A stretch of DNA of 64,000 bases from Rugalucina vietnamica. Taxonomy: Eukaryota; Mollusca; Bivalvia; Lucinida; Lucinidae. The notes under the pieces are model-generated. The model was not told the DNA's origin. It was given only the letters and a program-made list of their open reading frames with translations, and did not search any database. Positions 20,396 through 32,871 of the stretch are shown here, piece by piece (position 1 is the first letter of the stretch; every line of letters starts with the position of its first letter). The stretch lies in NCBI GenBank assembly GCA_964017185.1, contig OZ024879.1, forward strand, positions 41,237,883 through 41,301,882, given 5' to 3'. Made by a program: the position numbers and the translations under genes.

Positions 20396-22771
20396 ATTAT
20401 ATCGTCCATGATAATAACCATATCTCGGTCTATCCCGCCGTGAACCGCCATTTCGTCTACCATTGAACCCATTGTATGGCCTGTATCTTCCGTTCCCATT
20501 CGATTGTCCTAGAGCTTTATGGATCGAAGACTTCAGGTTGGCACTGAGTTTCTGAGTGCCAAGGCGCGACAGATGTTTACCGTCAGCGTTCAGAATTCCT
20601 TTAGACGGTTGCCCCCGATAAAACAGATTCCCGTTATCACACAGAGATACGCTTTCCATATCCGCCAACTTCTCCTGTAGAAGGACATTTAATTTCATGA
20701 CTTTACGGTTAATGCCCTCCTCTCTGCGTGGTAGTCCCATCGATACGACTATTTTGGTATTTCTAGCTTTTTGTTTAATGTCTGTACATATGTTGTGTAC
20801 CTTTGCAGCGCAATCCTCTGGTGTCTCTTTTTCCATGTCGTTTTCAAACAGATGCAAAACGACCGCATCAGGATTCTCTTTCATCTGGTCAATGTACTCC
20901 TGTCCTTCTTTGAGGGTGTATTTCGTGGTTTTCTGCACCTCTACTTCTGTGCTGGACAATCGGTTAGCATCGATATATTTGATATTTGAAGTTCCAATCA
21001 ACAGCACTGACTTCTTGTCAGGTATGGCTTCAATGTCGATAACAGGTTCTTCACTCGGTGTAGATGATTTTTCTCTAACGTTACTTCCTTCTTTCTGACT
21101 CCTCACTTTCGCCCGCGATTCAGTAGCTGGTAGCTCTTGCACCTGTTCCTGGACTTTCATAGATCCCTGCTGGACAAGAGAGTCATCTTTTCTAGATGCG
21201 TGCATCTTCCATGCCAGAACTTCATCTTGTAGCTGTAGCAAATCAGAATTCTGTTTCTTGACTTTTTCTTCCAATTCTAATATAACTTCACATTTGATTT
21301 TCAGTCTTTTCTCCATATTTTCTACATCTTGTTGTATAATCCCTGCCTGGGTTTTGGATGACTCATATTTCTGGTTGAGAACTGATAAGGCACTTTGCTG
21401 TTTGGCTGCGACCATTTCTTTCTCGAGGTTTACTTCAAATATCTGCTGTTTTAGTTTCTTATTTTCTCTGTCTTGGTTTTCAATTTTCAATGAAAGTGTT
21501 TGGCAATTATCACATTTCTTGTCAGGTTTTGATGAAGTCTCTTGATTCTGTGTTTTCAAACTGTCCCTTTCTTCTGTCAATTTTCTTATCTGGTTCTGTA
21601 AGTTTGTAGTATTATTGTGAACTTTAGCGAAGTTGTCGATGGCATTAATAAAGCTACTTTCAAGTCTTTGAACGGTTACGTCTTGGAAATCAGTTAGGCA
21701 TTTGTCGATGGAAGTGAAGGATTCCGGTGTTTGTGTCTCTCTATCGGTTGTAGCTGACTTTCCCTTTTTTGTCTTTCCGTCACTATCTGATTCATGCTGG
21801 ATGCATTTGTCACTCATCTGTTTCCCATCTGATGGTTTATCTGTTTGGATACAGCTGTCCACATGTTCCACTCCTGTTTGTGTTTCTGATTCAAGATATT
21901 TCCCAGGTTGGACAACAGGGTATTCAAAATGATCTTTCACTCCTCTACTCTGTTCTTGGCATTTTTCATCTGATCCTGACATAGCCATCATTTCATCAAA
22001 TTTTCTATTGAATTCTGTATCCATATTTGAACAAGTTTCACATGTATACTTTCTTTGTGATTTCTCATACATGTATAACTGGTAGGCTGGCAGTTTAGAG
22101 CATGTATAGTGAAACCAAAGTTTACAGTCTCTGCACTGAATACCATCATCTGCGACTGGACTCTTACAGGTTCCGCAGTTATATTTCTTCTCTGATATGA
22201 CATCACTCTTCCGCGTCTCCTTTCCTTGCTGAACATCGCTCCTTCTTGACTCTCTTGTAGATTTTGTCTCGCTACTCCTTTCCTCCTCTATGGATTTTAC
22301 CAACTCCTGCCAATGGCAACTTTCTGAAGAAATTCCAGACTTCGCGAGCTCATCCGCTTTAAGATTACCAGCAACATCACCATGGCCCTCTACCCAGCAC
22401 CACTTCAACTGTAATTGACTTGAGAGCTTGTCTAATGTGATCCACAGATCTTTGTTCAGGACATCTGACTTCTGCTTAGTTTTCCAGCCATTTGCTTTCC
22501 ACTGAAGTATCCATTTGGTTATCCCTTCTTTAACATATTTGCTATCAGTACTAATCTGGACTTGCTTCATTTGACTGTGCTTTGCTTGGACTAATGCGAT
22601 TATTACGGCGGTCAATTCTGCTCGATTATTTGTTTGCTTCTCTCCAACAAGGTACTCACTTACGTTGAGAGGGTTTTCTTCGCCCCAGAACACGCCGCAT
22701 CCCCCCTGGGGGTCCTCCTGTCCATTATTTCTGCATGCCCCATCAACGAAGACACTGACGAAGTCATCCAT
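20393..22771 (-). CDS. LINE ORF1: RNase H1, PHD finger, coiled coil, esterase
   Basis: 792 residues, intact. Residues 5–150 are an RNase H1 domain with all four metal-binding acids in place (FVDGAC, NNRAELTA, STDSKYV, and D in LKADELAK) and the HGD loop. The stretch GITKWILQWKANGWKT followed by LNKDLW is close to cellular eukaryotic RNASEH1. A PHD-type zinc finger follows at about 195–250 (CGTCKSPVADDGIQCRDC, FHYTC, CETC). Then comes a coiled coil (about 380–540), and an SGNH-type esterase at about 595–765 (LLIGTSN, LHLFENDM, GKHLSRLGT). The tail is Gly/Arg-rich (GRRNGGSRRDRPRYG), probably RNA binding. PHD plus esterase is known from CR1 ORF1; a front-end RNase H1 is not usual as far as I know. 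Confidence 0.85.
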   Translation of the reverse strand: MDDFVSVFVDGACRNNGQEDPQGGCGVFWGEENPLNVSEYLVGEKQTNNRAELTAVIIALVQAKHSQMKQVQISTDSKYVKEGITKWILQWKANGWKTKQKSDVLNKDLWITLDKLSSQLQLKWCWVEGHGDVAGNLKADELAKSGISSESCHWQELVKSIEEERSSETKSTRESRRSDVQQGKETRKSDVISEKKYNCGTCKSPVADDGIQCRDCKLWFHYTCSKLPAYQLYMYEKSQRKYTCETCSNMDTEFNRKFDEMMAMSGSDEKCQEQSRGVKDHFEYPVVQPGKYLESETQTGVEHVDSCIQTDKPSDGKQMSDKCIQHESDSDGKTKKGKSATTDRETQTPESFTSIDKCLTDFQDVTVQRLESSFINAIDNFAKVHNNTTNLQNQIRKLTEERDSLKTQNQETSSKPDKKCDNCQTLSLKIENQDRENKKLKQQIFEVNLEKEMVAAKQQSALSVLNQKYESSKTQAGIIQQDVENMEKRLKIKCEVILELEEKVKKQNSDLLQLQDEVLAWKMHASRKDDSLVQQGSMKVQEQVQELPATESRAKVRSQKEGSNVREKSSTPSEEPVIDIEAIPDKKSVLLIGTSNIKYIDANRLSSTEVEVQKTTKYTLKEGQEYIDQMKENPDAVVLHLFENDMEKETPEDCAAKVHNICTDIKQKARNTKIVVSMGLPRREEGINRKVMKLNVLLQEKLADMESVSLCDNGNLFYRGQPSKGILNADGKHLSRLGTQKLSANLKSSIHKALGQSNGNGRYRPYNGFNGRRNGGSRRDRPRYGYYHGRYN

Positions 22772-23439
22772 TACAGTTGCGGTGGTCGGATATTCACTGA
22801 TTTTTAAGAAACGGCTAAGAGTTCGAAATTCAAACGTCGTCGGCTATAAGGGACACTTCTTCCTCACCTGACTGTATATTATTTTCAATAATCACGACCT
22901 TGTAGACCTTGAATTTGGTTAAAATCTTCTAATTATTCTTGACAATTTCAAAATTCATTGTTTACACACGAACGTCACTTCCGGTTATAACTGGTAGTGT
23001 GGCTGCAGGTCAAAATTCAGAACTCTGACACAAATTGACTGCACTGCAAAATGGTTTTCTACACATCGACATATTGATTGTAATCGTGTTCCCTTTAGTA
23101 TTGGCTTTGATTCCATAACGTCAGAAATTTTGGGCAACGCCTTGAGTGACAGATACACACACTGGTCAAGCGTTCATAACAAGAAACGCCATTCATGTAT
23201 AGGAAACGAAACTGAAACGTATGAGAATCGAAATTAATGACAAACCAGAGAATCAACGACACTGAAATCCAGAGCAAAAGGAATCTCTTATAACAAACGG
23301 CTGCTGACCTTTTCATTGGTTTCTTTTTAAAGAAGCCAACTTGTTATGTCTTGAGTCAAAAAGTAAAAAGAAAGTCCATGACTACCAGTTTGGTTTCGGC
23401 GGTATTTGTCAACGATTGCAGTCAGGTAAGCTAAAATTC

Positions 23440-26400
23440 TGATATTTTCGTATGTGACGTTAACGTCATAAGGACGAAACTTTCAAAATTATCCATGTCC
23501 CACCGAAAGCATACTTTAGAACACTATGATTGGTCTGATAGTATTGCATTGACATAGCAATTTAACCATAATAACTAATATTGAAATCATTGAATTTACA
23601 TATATTCATGAATATTAATAAAAATCATAATGGGAGAAAAATCGTGGAAAATAGGGGGTATACATACAAAAACACCGTACCCAGGCTGTTAATGCATCTA
23701 GGATTCCGAAAGAGAGATCAAATGATTGCTGTAGCAATGTACTATCACTCTGAAATATGATATAAGAATAATCGGATTTGAAATTTCATGTATTTTAATG
23801 AAATCTTTAAAGACAGGACAGAAAAAAATGAAACAGTTAAGGGGTAAACGTAAAAAATGGCTTGTATCTTGGCAATCAAAAGCCCTAAAGTGCTGAATAA
23901 TGTATCAAATGGTTGTTAAGGCAATATTATGCCATCCTATATTACAATTTATAAGTTATTTGATTTTTGTTTTCATGAATATTAACATCATCTTTAGGAC
24001 ATAGCGTACACATCTCTTATAAAATTTTTGTGCATTTTTTCTTCACTGAACCATGAATCAGGCATATGGTTTCAACTATAAAACTGGGCAATAAAGTGTT
24101 CCTGATGCTGCAGCTCACTGCAGGGGGTGTGTAATTAGCTGATCATGTCAGATACAAAAGTATTTTCATCAAGGTGCAAAATCGTTAATATTTCATGTAG
24201 AAAACGGATTAAAAATGCTATGTTATTCAAAACATTCTGATTATTATGAATTTTTACTTTGTTTTTGTCTAAAATGTACAATTAAATATTTTGATTTTTA
24301 TACAGATATATCAATTTATCAACAGATAATTAATCACGAGATAACCATACGAAAATGTGCATAATGACCGCAGTAGCACTGGGGGAGCTAATTATTTTAT
24401 TACCTTATAATTTGCACTATCTGTACCCGAGATACCTTTCATCTCAGGCAGAGTGAAAGGTATCTAGGGGTCCAAAACAATAAGACATGTGTACGCCATG
24501 AACAGGGGTAAACTGCTAAAAGCATAAGGCGGTATACTCGTAAATGCACATATCATGGCTACTTATAGACCTAGAGAGCTGAAATTAGCAGCAATTGATT
24601 GCTAAGACATTGTTTGTTAACCATACAATCTTCAACTTGCTTTATCTGACATATTTGCTGTATGAATGTTAATAAGATCTTTATAAATAAGAAAATAATG
24701 ACTGGAAAATGAAGGTGGTTTACCAATAAAATTGCTTATATCTAGACTACAAATAGACTTACAGAGTTCAAAGTGGCATCAAATTATTGCAAGTACATGT
24801 ACAATCTATTTTTGCCATATGTTCAGATTTATAAAGCATATTTGTTAGCAACCAAGATACAAGCAATTTTGTTTGAGCTCAACCTCCATTTTTTGTAATT
24901 TTTACAATTTTCGTAACATTCAAGGCCTTTAATAAGTTATGGTTTATCTATCAGACTACATGTTTTTTTAATCATATACTGTTTATCTATCAGACTACAT
25001 TGTCCTAACATTCTATGGCTACCATTTTCATCCCTCTAAAGATATTAGCAGTGGATATATAGGCAACTTTGTTGGTATACCGCCTTTGCTTTTCGGTGAT
25101 AGTTCTCTAATTTAAAAGATCTAGATGCCTTATATATCAGATCATATGGTTATAGAACATTGTCATAGCAATCATTTGATTTCAACTTCGGCTCTTTCGG
25201 TCCTTCAGTAGCCAAGATACATGTGTTTAAATGTATACCTCCTATTTTCCTGCATTTTACCCTAATTCCTAAAGGTTTTATTAATATGCATGAAAATGAA
25301 ACTCAAATAACATCTATTACAGTATGGATGGTATAGTATTGCCCTAGCAACCATTTGATTCCATTTTCAGCACTTTGGGACTTTTGGCTGCCAAGATACA
25401 AGTGTATTTGAAGGTGTATCTGTTTTATCTTTTTCCATTTTTTCTCCCAATTTCATTAGTTTTCATTAATATACATGAAATTGAAAATCAATTTTTTCTT
25501 ATATCACACTTCAAAGGGATAGTATGATACCTTAGCATTTAATTGATACCATTTTCAACATTCTAGGCTTATTTACAGCTCAGGTACCAGTAATTTTGTA
25601 TGTAAACCCCATATTTTTCCATGATTTTCATGAATATACAAATTCAATGATTTGAATATTAGGATTACCATTAAATTGTTATGTCCAAGCACTACTATCA
25701 GATCAAACATAGTATTCTAGAGCATGCTATTGGTATGATATGGCTATTTTTGTTAGAGCATCCCATTCTTTAGAATCACACAATGGATGGGCGCCGAAAC
25801 AATATGATTTTATTTCGTGCAAATATGTTCATTGTTGATGACAATATTTCATGGCATTTAAGTGGTCTCTCTGACCGAACTGGCAGCCATGAAACTTTGT
25901 CTTAAAATGCAAAGGGCTAACCATCTAATCTGCTTCTTCCTCTCCTACTGTCTCTTTCCACTCTCGCTACTCTAATTAAAAATGTGTGAAAATTTACTAA
26001 AAAGTAAAAATCTAACGAACCCCATGTTTTTCAACCATTTGCTTCATAAACATATAAATGAAAATGAATGAGAAAATGTGTGTAACTTTTCATTTATAGT
26101 GCATGCATTGTAAACAGGTGAGGGGGATCCCCGACCCCCTCCTTGTATATAGCGGGGGAATAAATTCACACAACACCAAAAAAAAATAAAAATATAAATA
26201 AATAAATAAATAAAATGCAAAGGGCTTATAATCCACCAAAAACCTTTCAATGGCAGTAGTTTTCCCTGGTTTTCGCCCCAGTTTCAACATTAAAATTGAT
26301 ATTCATGAATATGCAAACGAGATAAATTTTTCAAATAGGTCCATGACATCAATATATTTGTCACATGAAATATTACTAGTGCAATAACAGTGTCATAATT

Positions 26401-26490
26401 ATGGTTTAGGCCTGAAAATTGTTTATTTAGATTTTAAACCATTTTTAATGTTTTTATCATGAATATGCAAATTAGATAATTTGCATTACT
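23440..26490. repeat. Old array of ~200-bp units with a change of direction near 24.8 kb
   Basis: Units carry the marks 'TTGTATCTTGGCAAYCAAAAG' (in parts), 'AAAGTGCTGAA', 'TCAAATGGTTG' and a TTCATGAATATTAAT segment. From 23.6 to 24.8 kb they read on the plus strand (clearest at 23870–23945), and from about 24.84 to 26.3 kb on the minus strand (clearest at 25320–25400 and 25150–25230). No reading frame survives. The function is unknown; it could be a very old foldback element. Confidence 0.5.
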
Positions 26491-26974
26491 TTCCATAGGA
26501 TGAAAGGGTTATGTATAAGCTTAACAACGAGACCAGGCTCAGTGGTCTAGGACGAGCAACAGTGGCGATATGATTAATTTTATAGGTATATCCCCCATCA
26601 GCAATCACATTAACAGTTGCCATGGAAACCATGCATTTTTTCATAGTGCAATCGAGTTTATCTTGGAGGGCAAAAATTCTTTGCATTTAAATTTATGTAA
26701 TTTAGTCAAGCAATCAAGTTTTCGAAATGTAAACAACATGGTGACAGGTGTATGGTGAGCGAGTGCATGCTTTTGTTTTCTTACCAGCGCTGTCTGAACA
26801 AACGGTATAAATATATTATGAACAAAAGACATGCACTGAGACAAAAGAGTAGAATTCAAAAGAAACATTCAAAAGAAACAAAATAATTTTTTCAATAATG
26901 ATGAAATATAAGATTGAATTTCAACAACGCCTTTAACACCTGTTTCGCTCATCTTACTAATCCCGCATATGTTT

Positions 26975-27193
26975 TGAACCGCGACGAAAGAAACCCGGTC
27001 TTTAGGGTTTCCGACCAGGTCCGTCAGAAACAGGCCTGTACAGCCGCAGAACAAGACTAGAAACTTGAAAATTGGAATTTGAGATGAGATTTACTATCAG
27101 ACTGGCGAAAATAAAGGCTGTGCAGTTACTGCATAGTAGATCTGCGCTTTTGTTTTCGCAAAGGCAATATCCGGTTTCTCATGACACGGCTTA
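26975..27193 (+). mobile_element. MITE family B-like, decayed copy
   Basis: It shares GGTTTCCGACCAGGTCCGT, GTACAGCCGCAGAACAAG and the end TTTGTTTTCGCAAAGG … TTTCTCATGACACGGCT with family B, but with many changes. Confidence 0.5.
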
Positions 27194-27227
27194 TTAGACG
27201 TTATTTGTAATTAAGAAAGGGAAATCC

Positions 27228-27479
27228 CGCATATGGTTTTGAACCGCAACGCGAGAAAACCGGTCTTTAGGGTTTCCGACCAGGTCCGTCAAATACAGGC
27301 CTTACCAGCCTGTACAGCCGCAGAACATGGCTAACTTGAAATTTCGAATTTGAGAAGAAGAGGAGATGTACTATCACCCTAGCGAAAATAAAAACACTGA
27401 TCAGCCGTGCAGTTACTGACAGCTGATCTGCGCTTTTGTTTTCGCAAAGGCAAAATCTGGTTTCTCATGACGCGGCTCA
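27228..27479 (+). mobile_element. MITE family B-like, second decayed copy
   Basis: A near-tandem relative of the copy just upstream (same TTTAGGGTTTCCGACCAGGT block). It ends TTTCTCATGACGCGGCTCAT. Confidence 0.5.
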
Positions 27480-27519
27480 TTTATTCTACGCCTACAGATA
27501 TTTGTAATTAAGAAAGGGA

Positions 27520-27552
27520 GTGCGATGGCTCAGTAGTAAAACAACGGACTAT
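27520..27552 (+). repeat. Possible SINE head remnant
   Basis: GTGCGATGGCTCAGTAGTAA resembles a tRNA-type A box, but no B box follows. Confidence 0.2.
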
Positions 27553-27698
27553 GTGGGGAGGGAGGGGGGCTTGTACAATACCTCCATTAATGGTGTCATG
27601 TTAAAATTGTGTAAATCGAACATGACAGCAAAAATGATGTGTAGGATGTTAAAATCAATCATAAAGAATAAGAATAAGAGAGTTTGCATATGATAGAT

Positions 27699-27907
27699 GA
27701 GCCGCCGCACCAGAAAACCAACAATCCAAAGGGAAGCAACTGCATAGCGCAGGATCAGCGCCTTTTTGCCGCTACACGGATAGTACAATACCTTTTCTTC
27801 TTTAATCCAAAGTTTTAAGCCTTTAGCCTGCTTCTGTGACTTTACAGACTGGTCTGTGTTGGACCTGGTTGGAAAACTAAATTATTGATTTGCACATAGA
27901 AGGCTCA
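27699..27907 (-). mobile_element. MITE family B, decayed copy
   Basis: It begins TGAGCCGCCGCACCAGAAAA and ends near AGAAGGCTCA. In the middle, CGGATAGTACAATACCTTTT and CAGACTGGTCTGTGTTGGAC match family B read in reverse. Confidence 0.5.
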
Positions 27908-28096
27908 AATATTTCTGACGTGCGGTCCAGAAAATAATTTAGTTACAACAATTGTTGTTTTACACCCAAGTCAGTAGTTATAGCCATACCAGCACGTTTC
28001 CTCCACCTTATGGGACGTGTTCCAATCACAGTCTTTGGCATGCGAAATGTGCTTTAACTAATGCTTATGTACCTTATGGCTGATCTACATGTAACT

Positions 28097-28933
28097 TTTT
28101 AGCTCACCTGAGCCGAAGGCTCACAAAGTGAGCTTATAGGATGGCCATGCTCCGTCGTCGTCCGTCCACAATTTCAAATATCTTCTCCTCTGAAACCGCT
28201 GGGCCAATCAAAGCCAAACTTCATGTGGAGCATCCTTAGGAAGGGGGAACGAAAGTTTATAAAAATGGTCCGGGTCACATGACCAAGATGACTGCCATGC
28301 CCATATATGGTAAAAACCATAAAAACATCTTCATCTCTAGAACCGGTGGACCGATTTCAACGAAACTTGGTATGTAGCATCGAGGACTCTGACCCATCAT
28401 AGTTTATATAAATCATGACCTTGGGTTGACCTTGACCTATTTTACGACAAGGTCAATTTTGGTTACATAGGCTTTTCAAAGGAAAGAAGTGAAAACGAAG
28501 TTTCGTAGCCTGTGACCTGAAAGTTGGTAGATACAGACAACATGTTGAGCTAATGAAGTGATGTGAGTATTAAAGGTCAAGGTCATTTCTTGACCTTGGC
28601 CAAAGGTTATTTATAAATTAAATGTTAAACTTAATTTTCTCAGTAACCGCTCAACCAATCAAAGCTAAATTTTATATGTAGCATCCTCAGGATGGGGGAA
28701 TGTAAGTTAATATAAATAGTCAAGGTCACGTGACCAGATGGCCGCCATGGATATAAATAACAAAAACCTTTAAAAATCTTCTCCAGAACCAGAAGGCCTA
28801 TGATTTTGAAACCTGGCATGAAGCATCAGGGGGAGGAGCTCTACAAAGTCTATATAAATCATGACCCTGGGATGACGACCTATTTTACGGCAAAGTCAAT
28901 ATAGGTCGCCCATGCATTTGAAAGGGGAAAGTT
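28097..28933 (+). mobile_element. Hairpin-ended repeat E, copy 2, left part
   Basis: It opens with TTAGCTCACCTGAGCCGAAGG and the mirrored GTGAGCTTATAGG, then CGTCGTCGTCCGTCC. The body has 'GACCTTGACCTATTTTACG' and 'CATGACCAAGATG' stretches as in copy 1. The copy is cut at 28920–28933 by the Nimb-type LINE and resumes at 34719. Confidence 0.6.
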
Positions 28934-29099
28934 TGTTTGTTTGTTGTTTAACGACGCATCAACCCTGATGGGTCATTAGCGTCTAACAAGGTAAAACGTT
29001 AAAATATATTGAACTCGTATTAAAAAGTAACACTAAGTAAGATATAAATATCGTTGTAAAGAAACGATATATGAAATAATAAGATTGGTGATTTAAAAA

Positions 29100-31499
29100 T
29101 TATATTTTATAAAACAGATTTACTTGTCTAAGAAATGATAAAATCTTTCCAACGGGTACATCTTTGAACAATTCTTTCAAGTTATTAGCTTGAAAACAAG
29201 AAATTCGCTCTGCTGCAAAGTCAGTGCATTCTAAAAGAACGTGTTTAACTGTGAACGGTGTATCACAGCCAATGCATTTAGGTTCATCTTCTCGCTTTAA
29301 TAAGTGGGAATGTGTTATTCTTGTATGACCAATTCGGAGACGAACAAGAACGATTTCTTCTCGTCTCGAAAGTTTATGAATTGCTTTTGGTCGTTTAACG
29401 ATCGGTTCGACTTCCCTCAATTTATCAAACTTCGCTCCGTTCCAGATTGTTTGCCATTTGTCAGAGATGTACTCGTTAATAAAAGGTTTAAAATTGACAT
29501 AAGGAATTTTAAAAACGGTTTATTCTAGATTTAACGATTCTTTAGCGTTCTTATCAACTTTCTCATTTCCATATATACCTTTATGACTGGGAACCCAGCA
29601 ATAGATAATTGTTTTCAATTCCGAGATGGTATGATGTTTTATTAATAGTTTTTGTATTTGAGGGTTTTTGGATGATGTATGGTTTAAGGCCTGTAGAACT
29701 GACATAGAGTCAGAAAAAATAATAAATTTGTCCTTTAAGTTACTTTCATTTATGAAGTCCAAAGCTAAGTCTATAGCTTTAGCTTCCGCTGTGAAAATTG
29801 AAGAGCCATCAGGTAAACGTAATGTTTTGCAATTGCCGTTTGTAAAAGTAGCACAACCAACTTTGTTTTCTTCTTTTGAACCATCAGTATAAATACATTG
29901 ATAGTCAATAAATTGAGATTGTAGTTGATGAAAACTTTCTTTTAGAAGGTGTGGATTTGAGTCGGATTTTTTCCCTGTATGTAGAGTCAAATTAACTTCT
30001 GGTTTTCTAATGCACCATGATGGTATTTCTGAAACAAAATGTTCTTCTATTTTATCTTTTTGGATGTTTGCTGATTCTAAAAGTGGTGCAACCCGTAAAC
30101 CAAAGGACCGGATAGCCTTTGGTTTACTTTCGTAAAGCTGTACGACTTCTTCAGAAATATATGGCGGAAAAGACACCTTATGAACTGGATTTGATGGATT
30201 AGCAGCAATTCTAATGGCGTACTGTAGGGCAAGTTTCTCTCGTCGTAAATATAGAGATGGCTCTTCAGCCTCGACATAGAGGCTTTGTACAGGTGATGTT
30301 CGAAAAGCACCCAGAGCTAATCTTAGGCCTTGATGATGCACTGTGTCAAGAGAACTGATATATGATGGTCTTGCCGATCCATATACGATGGATCCATAAT
30401 CTAATTTTGAACGAATGAGGGAACGGTATAGCTGGAGAAGGACAGTGCGATCAGCACCCCAGTCTGTGTGTGATAATACTTTCAGTAAGTTCAACGCTTT
30501 CAGGCATTTGGCTTTTAAGTACTTGATATGTGGAATGAAAGAAAGTTTACGATCAAAAAGAACTCCAAGAAATTTAAAATCTTCAACTACTGGAATAAGA
30601 GAACCATATAAATAAAGTTCGGGATCATTGTGTACTTTCCGTAGTTGACAAAAATGTACGCATTGAGTTTTCGACTTGGAAAATTTGAAACCATTATGTG
30701 AGGCCCAGTTTTCTATTCTGTTGATGCACTGCTGTAAGTGCCTTTCGATAGTTCTCATACTTTTTGACCTGTAACACATACAGAAATCATCTACATATAA
30801 TGATCCATCTGTTTTAGGATCCAAGCAATCCATTATGCTATTTATCTTAATATTGAACAATGTTGTAGACAAGATGCTCCCTTGTGGGACACCCTGTGCT
30901 TGGTCGAACTTTTCGGATAAAGTCGATCCAACACGAACCTGGATCCAACGATCCGCAAGGAAATTTTCGATAAATGTAGCTAATCTGCCTCGTATTCCGA
31001 GATCATGTAGATCTCGCATAATACCATGTCTCCAGGTGGTATCATAAGCTTTTTCCAAGTCGAAAAACACAGCAACAACATGCTCTTTTGCAACAAAGGC
31101 ATCACGAATAAAGGTTTCCAGTCTTACTAGATTGTCGTTGGTACTTCGTTCAGAACGGAAGCCCGACTGAACAGGAGATATTAGGTTATTACTTTCTAAG
31201 TACCAAACAAGTCTTACATTTATCATTCTCTCTAAAGTTTTGCAAAGACAACTTGTAAGTGCTATCGGTCTATAGCTGTTAGGTTCTGCATGGTCTTTTC
31301 CAGGTTTAGGAATTGGTATTATAGTGGCTAGTTCCCAACTTTCGGGAAACTTTCCAGTTTCCCACATATCATTAAATATATCTAAGAGAGCAAGAAGTGA
31401 TTTTGGTGAAAGATGTTTTAACATTTGATAGTGAACTTCGTCGGGACCTGTTGCTGTATCATGGGCTTTACTGATGGCGTCTTTTAGTTCATCCAAATT
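29100..31499 (-). pseudogene. LINE ORF2, reverse transcriptase–RNase H–zinc motif part
   Basis: Reverse transcriptase: PNSYRPIALTSCLCK, FFDLEKAYD, GVPQGSILS and the catalytic LYVDDF. RNase H follows with IYTDGSK, AEAKAIDLAL, FSDSMSV and VPSHKGIYGNEKVD. A TAA at 29520–29522 ends the long frame after ESLNLE. The same frame stays open downstream (TVFKIPYVNFKPF …) to a C-terminal zinc motif CIGCDTPFTVKHVLLEC and stops near 29100, so the TAA is a single in-frame nonsense change. It joins the endonuclease part across a one-base shift near 31490, where a T run in CCTTTAATTTGG looks one base short. Confidence 0.8.
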
Positions 31500-32809
31500 A
31501 AAGGAGTATTGTATTCTTCATTATTTGAGGACTTAAAGTTTAACTTAGTCTTTTCTTGTTCTTTCTTATATTTTTGAAATTCCTCCGAATAATGACTGGT
31601 TGAGGAATTTGAACAAAATTGTGATGCCAAAGTATCTGCTATATCTTGTTTTGTGGAAGCTGTTTCGTTCGCATTGTTGAAATTGTAATTAAGATGGTGA
31701 TAAGAAGCAGATTTAGATTTACCGGATACTTTCCTAACCATGTCCCAAACTTTTTTAGTGGGTGTTTTATAATTCAAATTCGATACGTATGTTCTCCATG
31801 ATTTGCGTTTTGCAGACTTCATAGTCCGACGGGCTTTTGCTCTAGAATTCCTATAACTATTTAAATTTTCATGCGTTGGGAACTTGCAGAACTTCGACAA
31901 AGTGTCTTTCCGTTGTTTGATAGCTTCTTTACAATCGTCATTATACCATGGGTTACTTTTCTTTGGGTTCGTCGAGGTTTTGGGGATACATTTCTCAGAT
32001 ATATTTATTAAAGAAGAGGTGAAGTCAGTTATAGGATCAGAAGAATCAGAGAGAAAAGTATCAGTAAGGGACTCATTACATAAAGTATGAAATAAATCCC
32101 AATCTGCCTTATTCAATTTCCATTTGGGATTATGGGCTTCATCATGAGTCTGAACGCTGTCAATTAAAATTGGAAAGTGGTCAGATCCACGTTGATCTTC
32201 ACAAACAGACCAGTCATAGTCAAGAAAGAGAGAGGGGTGACAGAGTGAAAGATCAAGGGATGAGAATGTGCCTTTACCAGAATCTAGATAAGTGTTAGAT
32301 TTATCATTTATCAAACAAATGTCGTTTTTCGTGATGAAATCCTCGATTAATTCTCCTCTGGGATCATTGTCATTACAACCCCAAAGCACATTGTGACCAT
32401 TGAAGTCACCTACCAACATATAGGGTGAAGGAAGCTGTTGAAGTAAAGAAGTAAGTTGTTCAGATTTTAAAAGATAAGAGGGAGGGATATAGACTGAGCA
32501 GAAAGTTATCTCTTTCTCGAGTGTAACAGAAACAGCTACCGCTTGTAGATCCGTTTTAAGTTTAATTTGACGCTGTGGTAATGTTGAATGGACAAGTAAA
32601 GAGCTTCCACCAGATGCTCTTAGACAATCCAAGTGTATGTGATTGTAAATATTAAAGCCTTTCAAAGTAAACGTGTCATTAGGTTTGAGGAAAGTTTCTT
32701 GAAGACAGAAAACAGAAGGTCTAAGTAGTGACAAAAGAAGTAGTAGTTCTTCAAAACGTGGTTTTACACCTCGACAGTTCCATTGTATTATTTTATATTT
32801 GCTACCCAT
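31484..32809 (-). pseudogene. LINE ORF2, endonuclease part
   Basis: 441 codons from the ATG at 32809. APE-type endonuclease motifs are IIQWNCRGVK, CLQETFL, VYIPPSY, LVGDFNGHNVLWG, SSLDLSL and GSDHFPIL. The linker after it is basic. The frame runs out at 31484 because of the one-base shift described for the next part. The ATG lies 62 bases after the ORF1 stop, so there is no ORF overlap in this family copy. Confidence 0.8.
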
Positions 32810-32871
32810 TAAATAATTTAGAGAGGAGATTTAAATGCGTGACCTTTTGTTTAAATGTAGACTGGAAACTT

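Larger units (their letters stand above)
16456..22995 (-). mobile_element. CR1-type LINE, nearly full length
   Basis: A two-ORF non-LTR retrotransposon. The 3' end (16456–16492 on the plus strand) is a tandem ATTCT tail right after AATAAAG. ORF2 is at 16905–20393, ORF1 at 20393–22771, with about 220 bases of 5' UTR. ORF1 with a PHD finger and an esterase domain, together with an APE-type endonuclease in ORF2, places it in the CR1/L2 group. Both ORFs are open from end to end, so it is a young insertion. I could not find the target-site duplication, so the 5' border is approximate. Confidence 0.8.
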
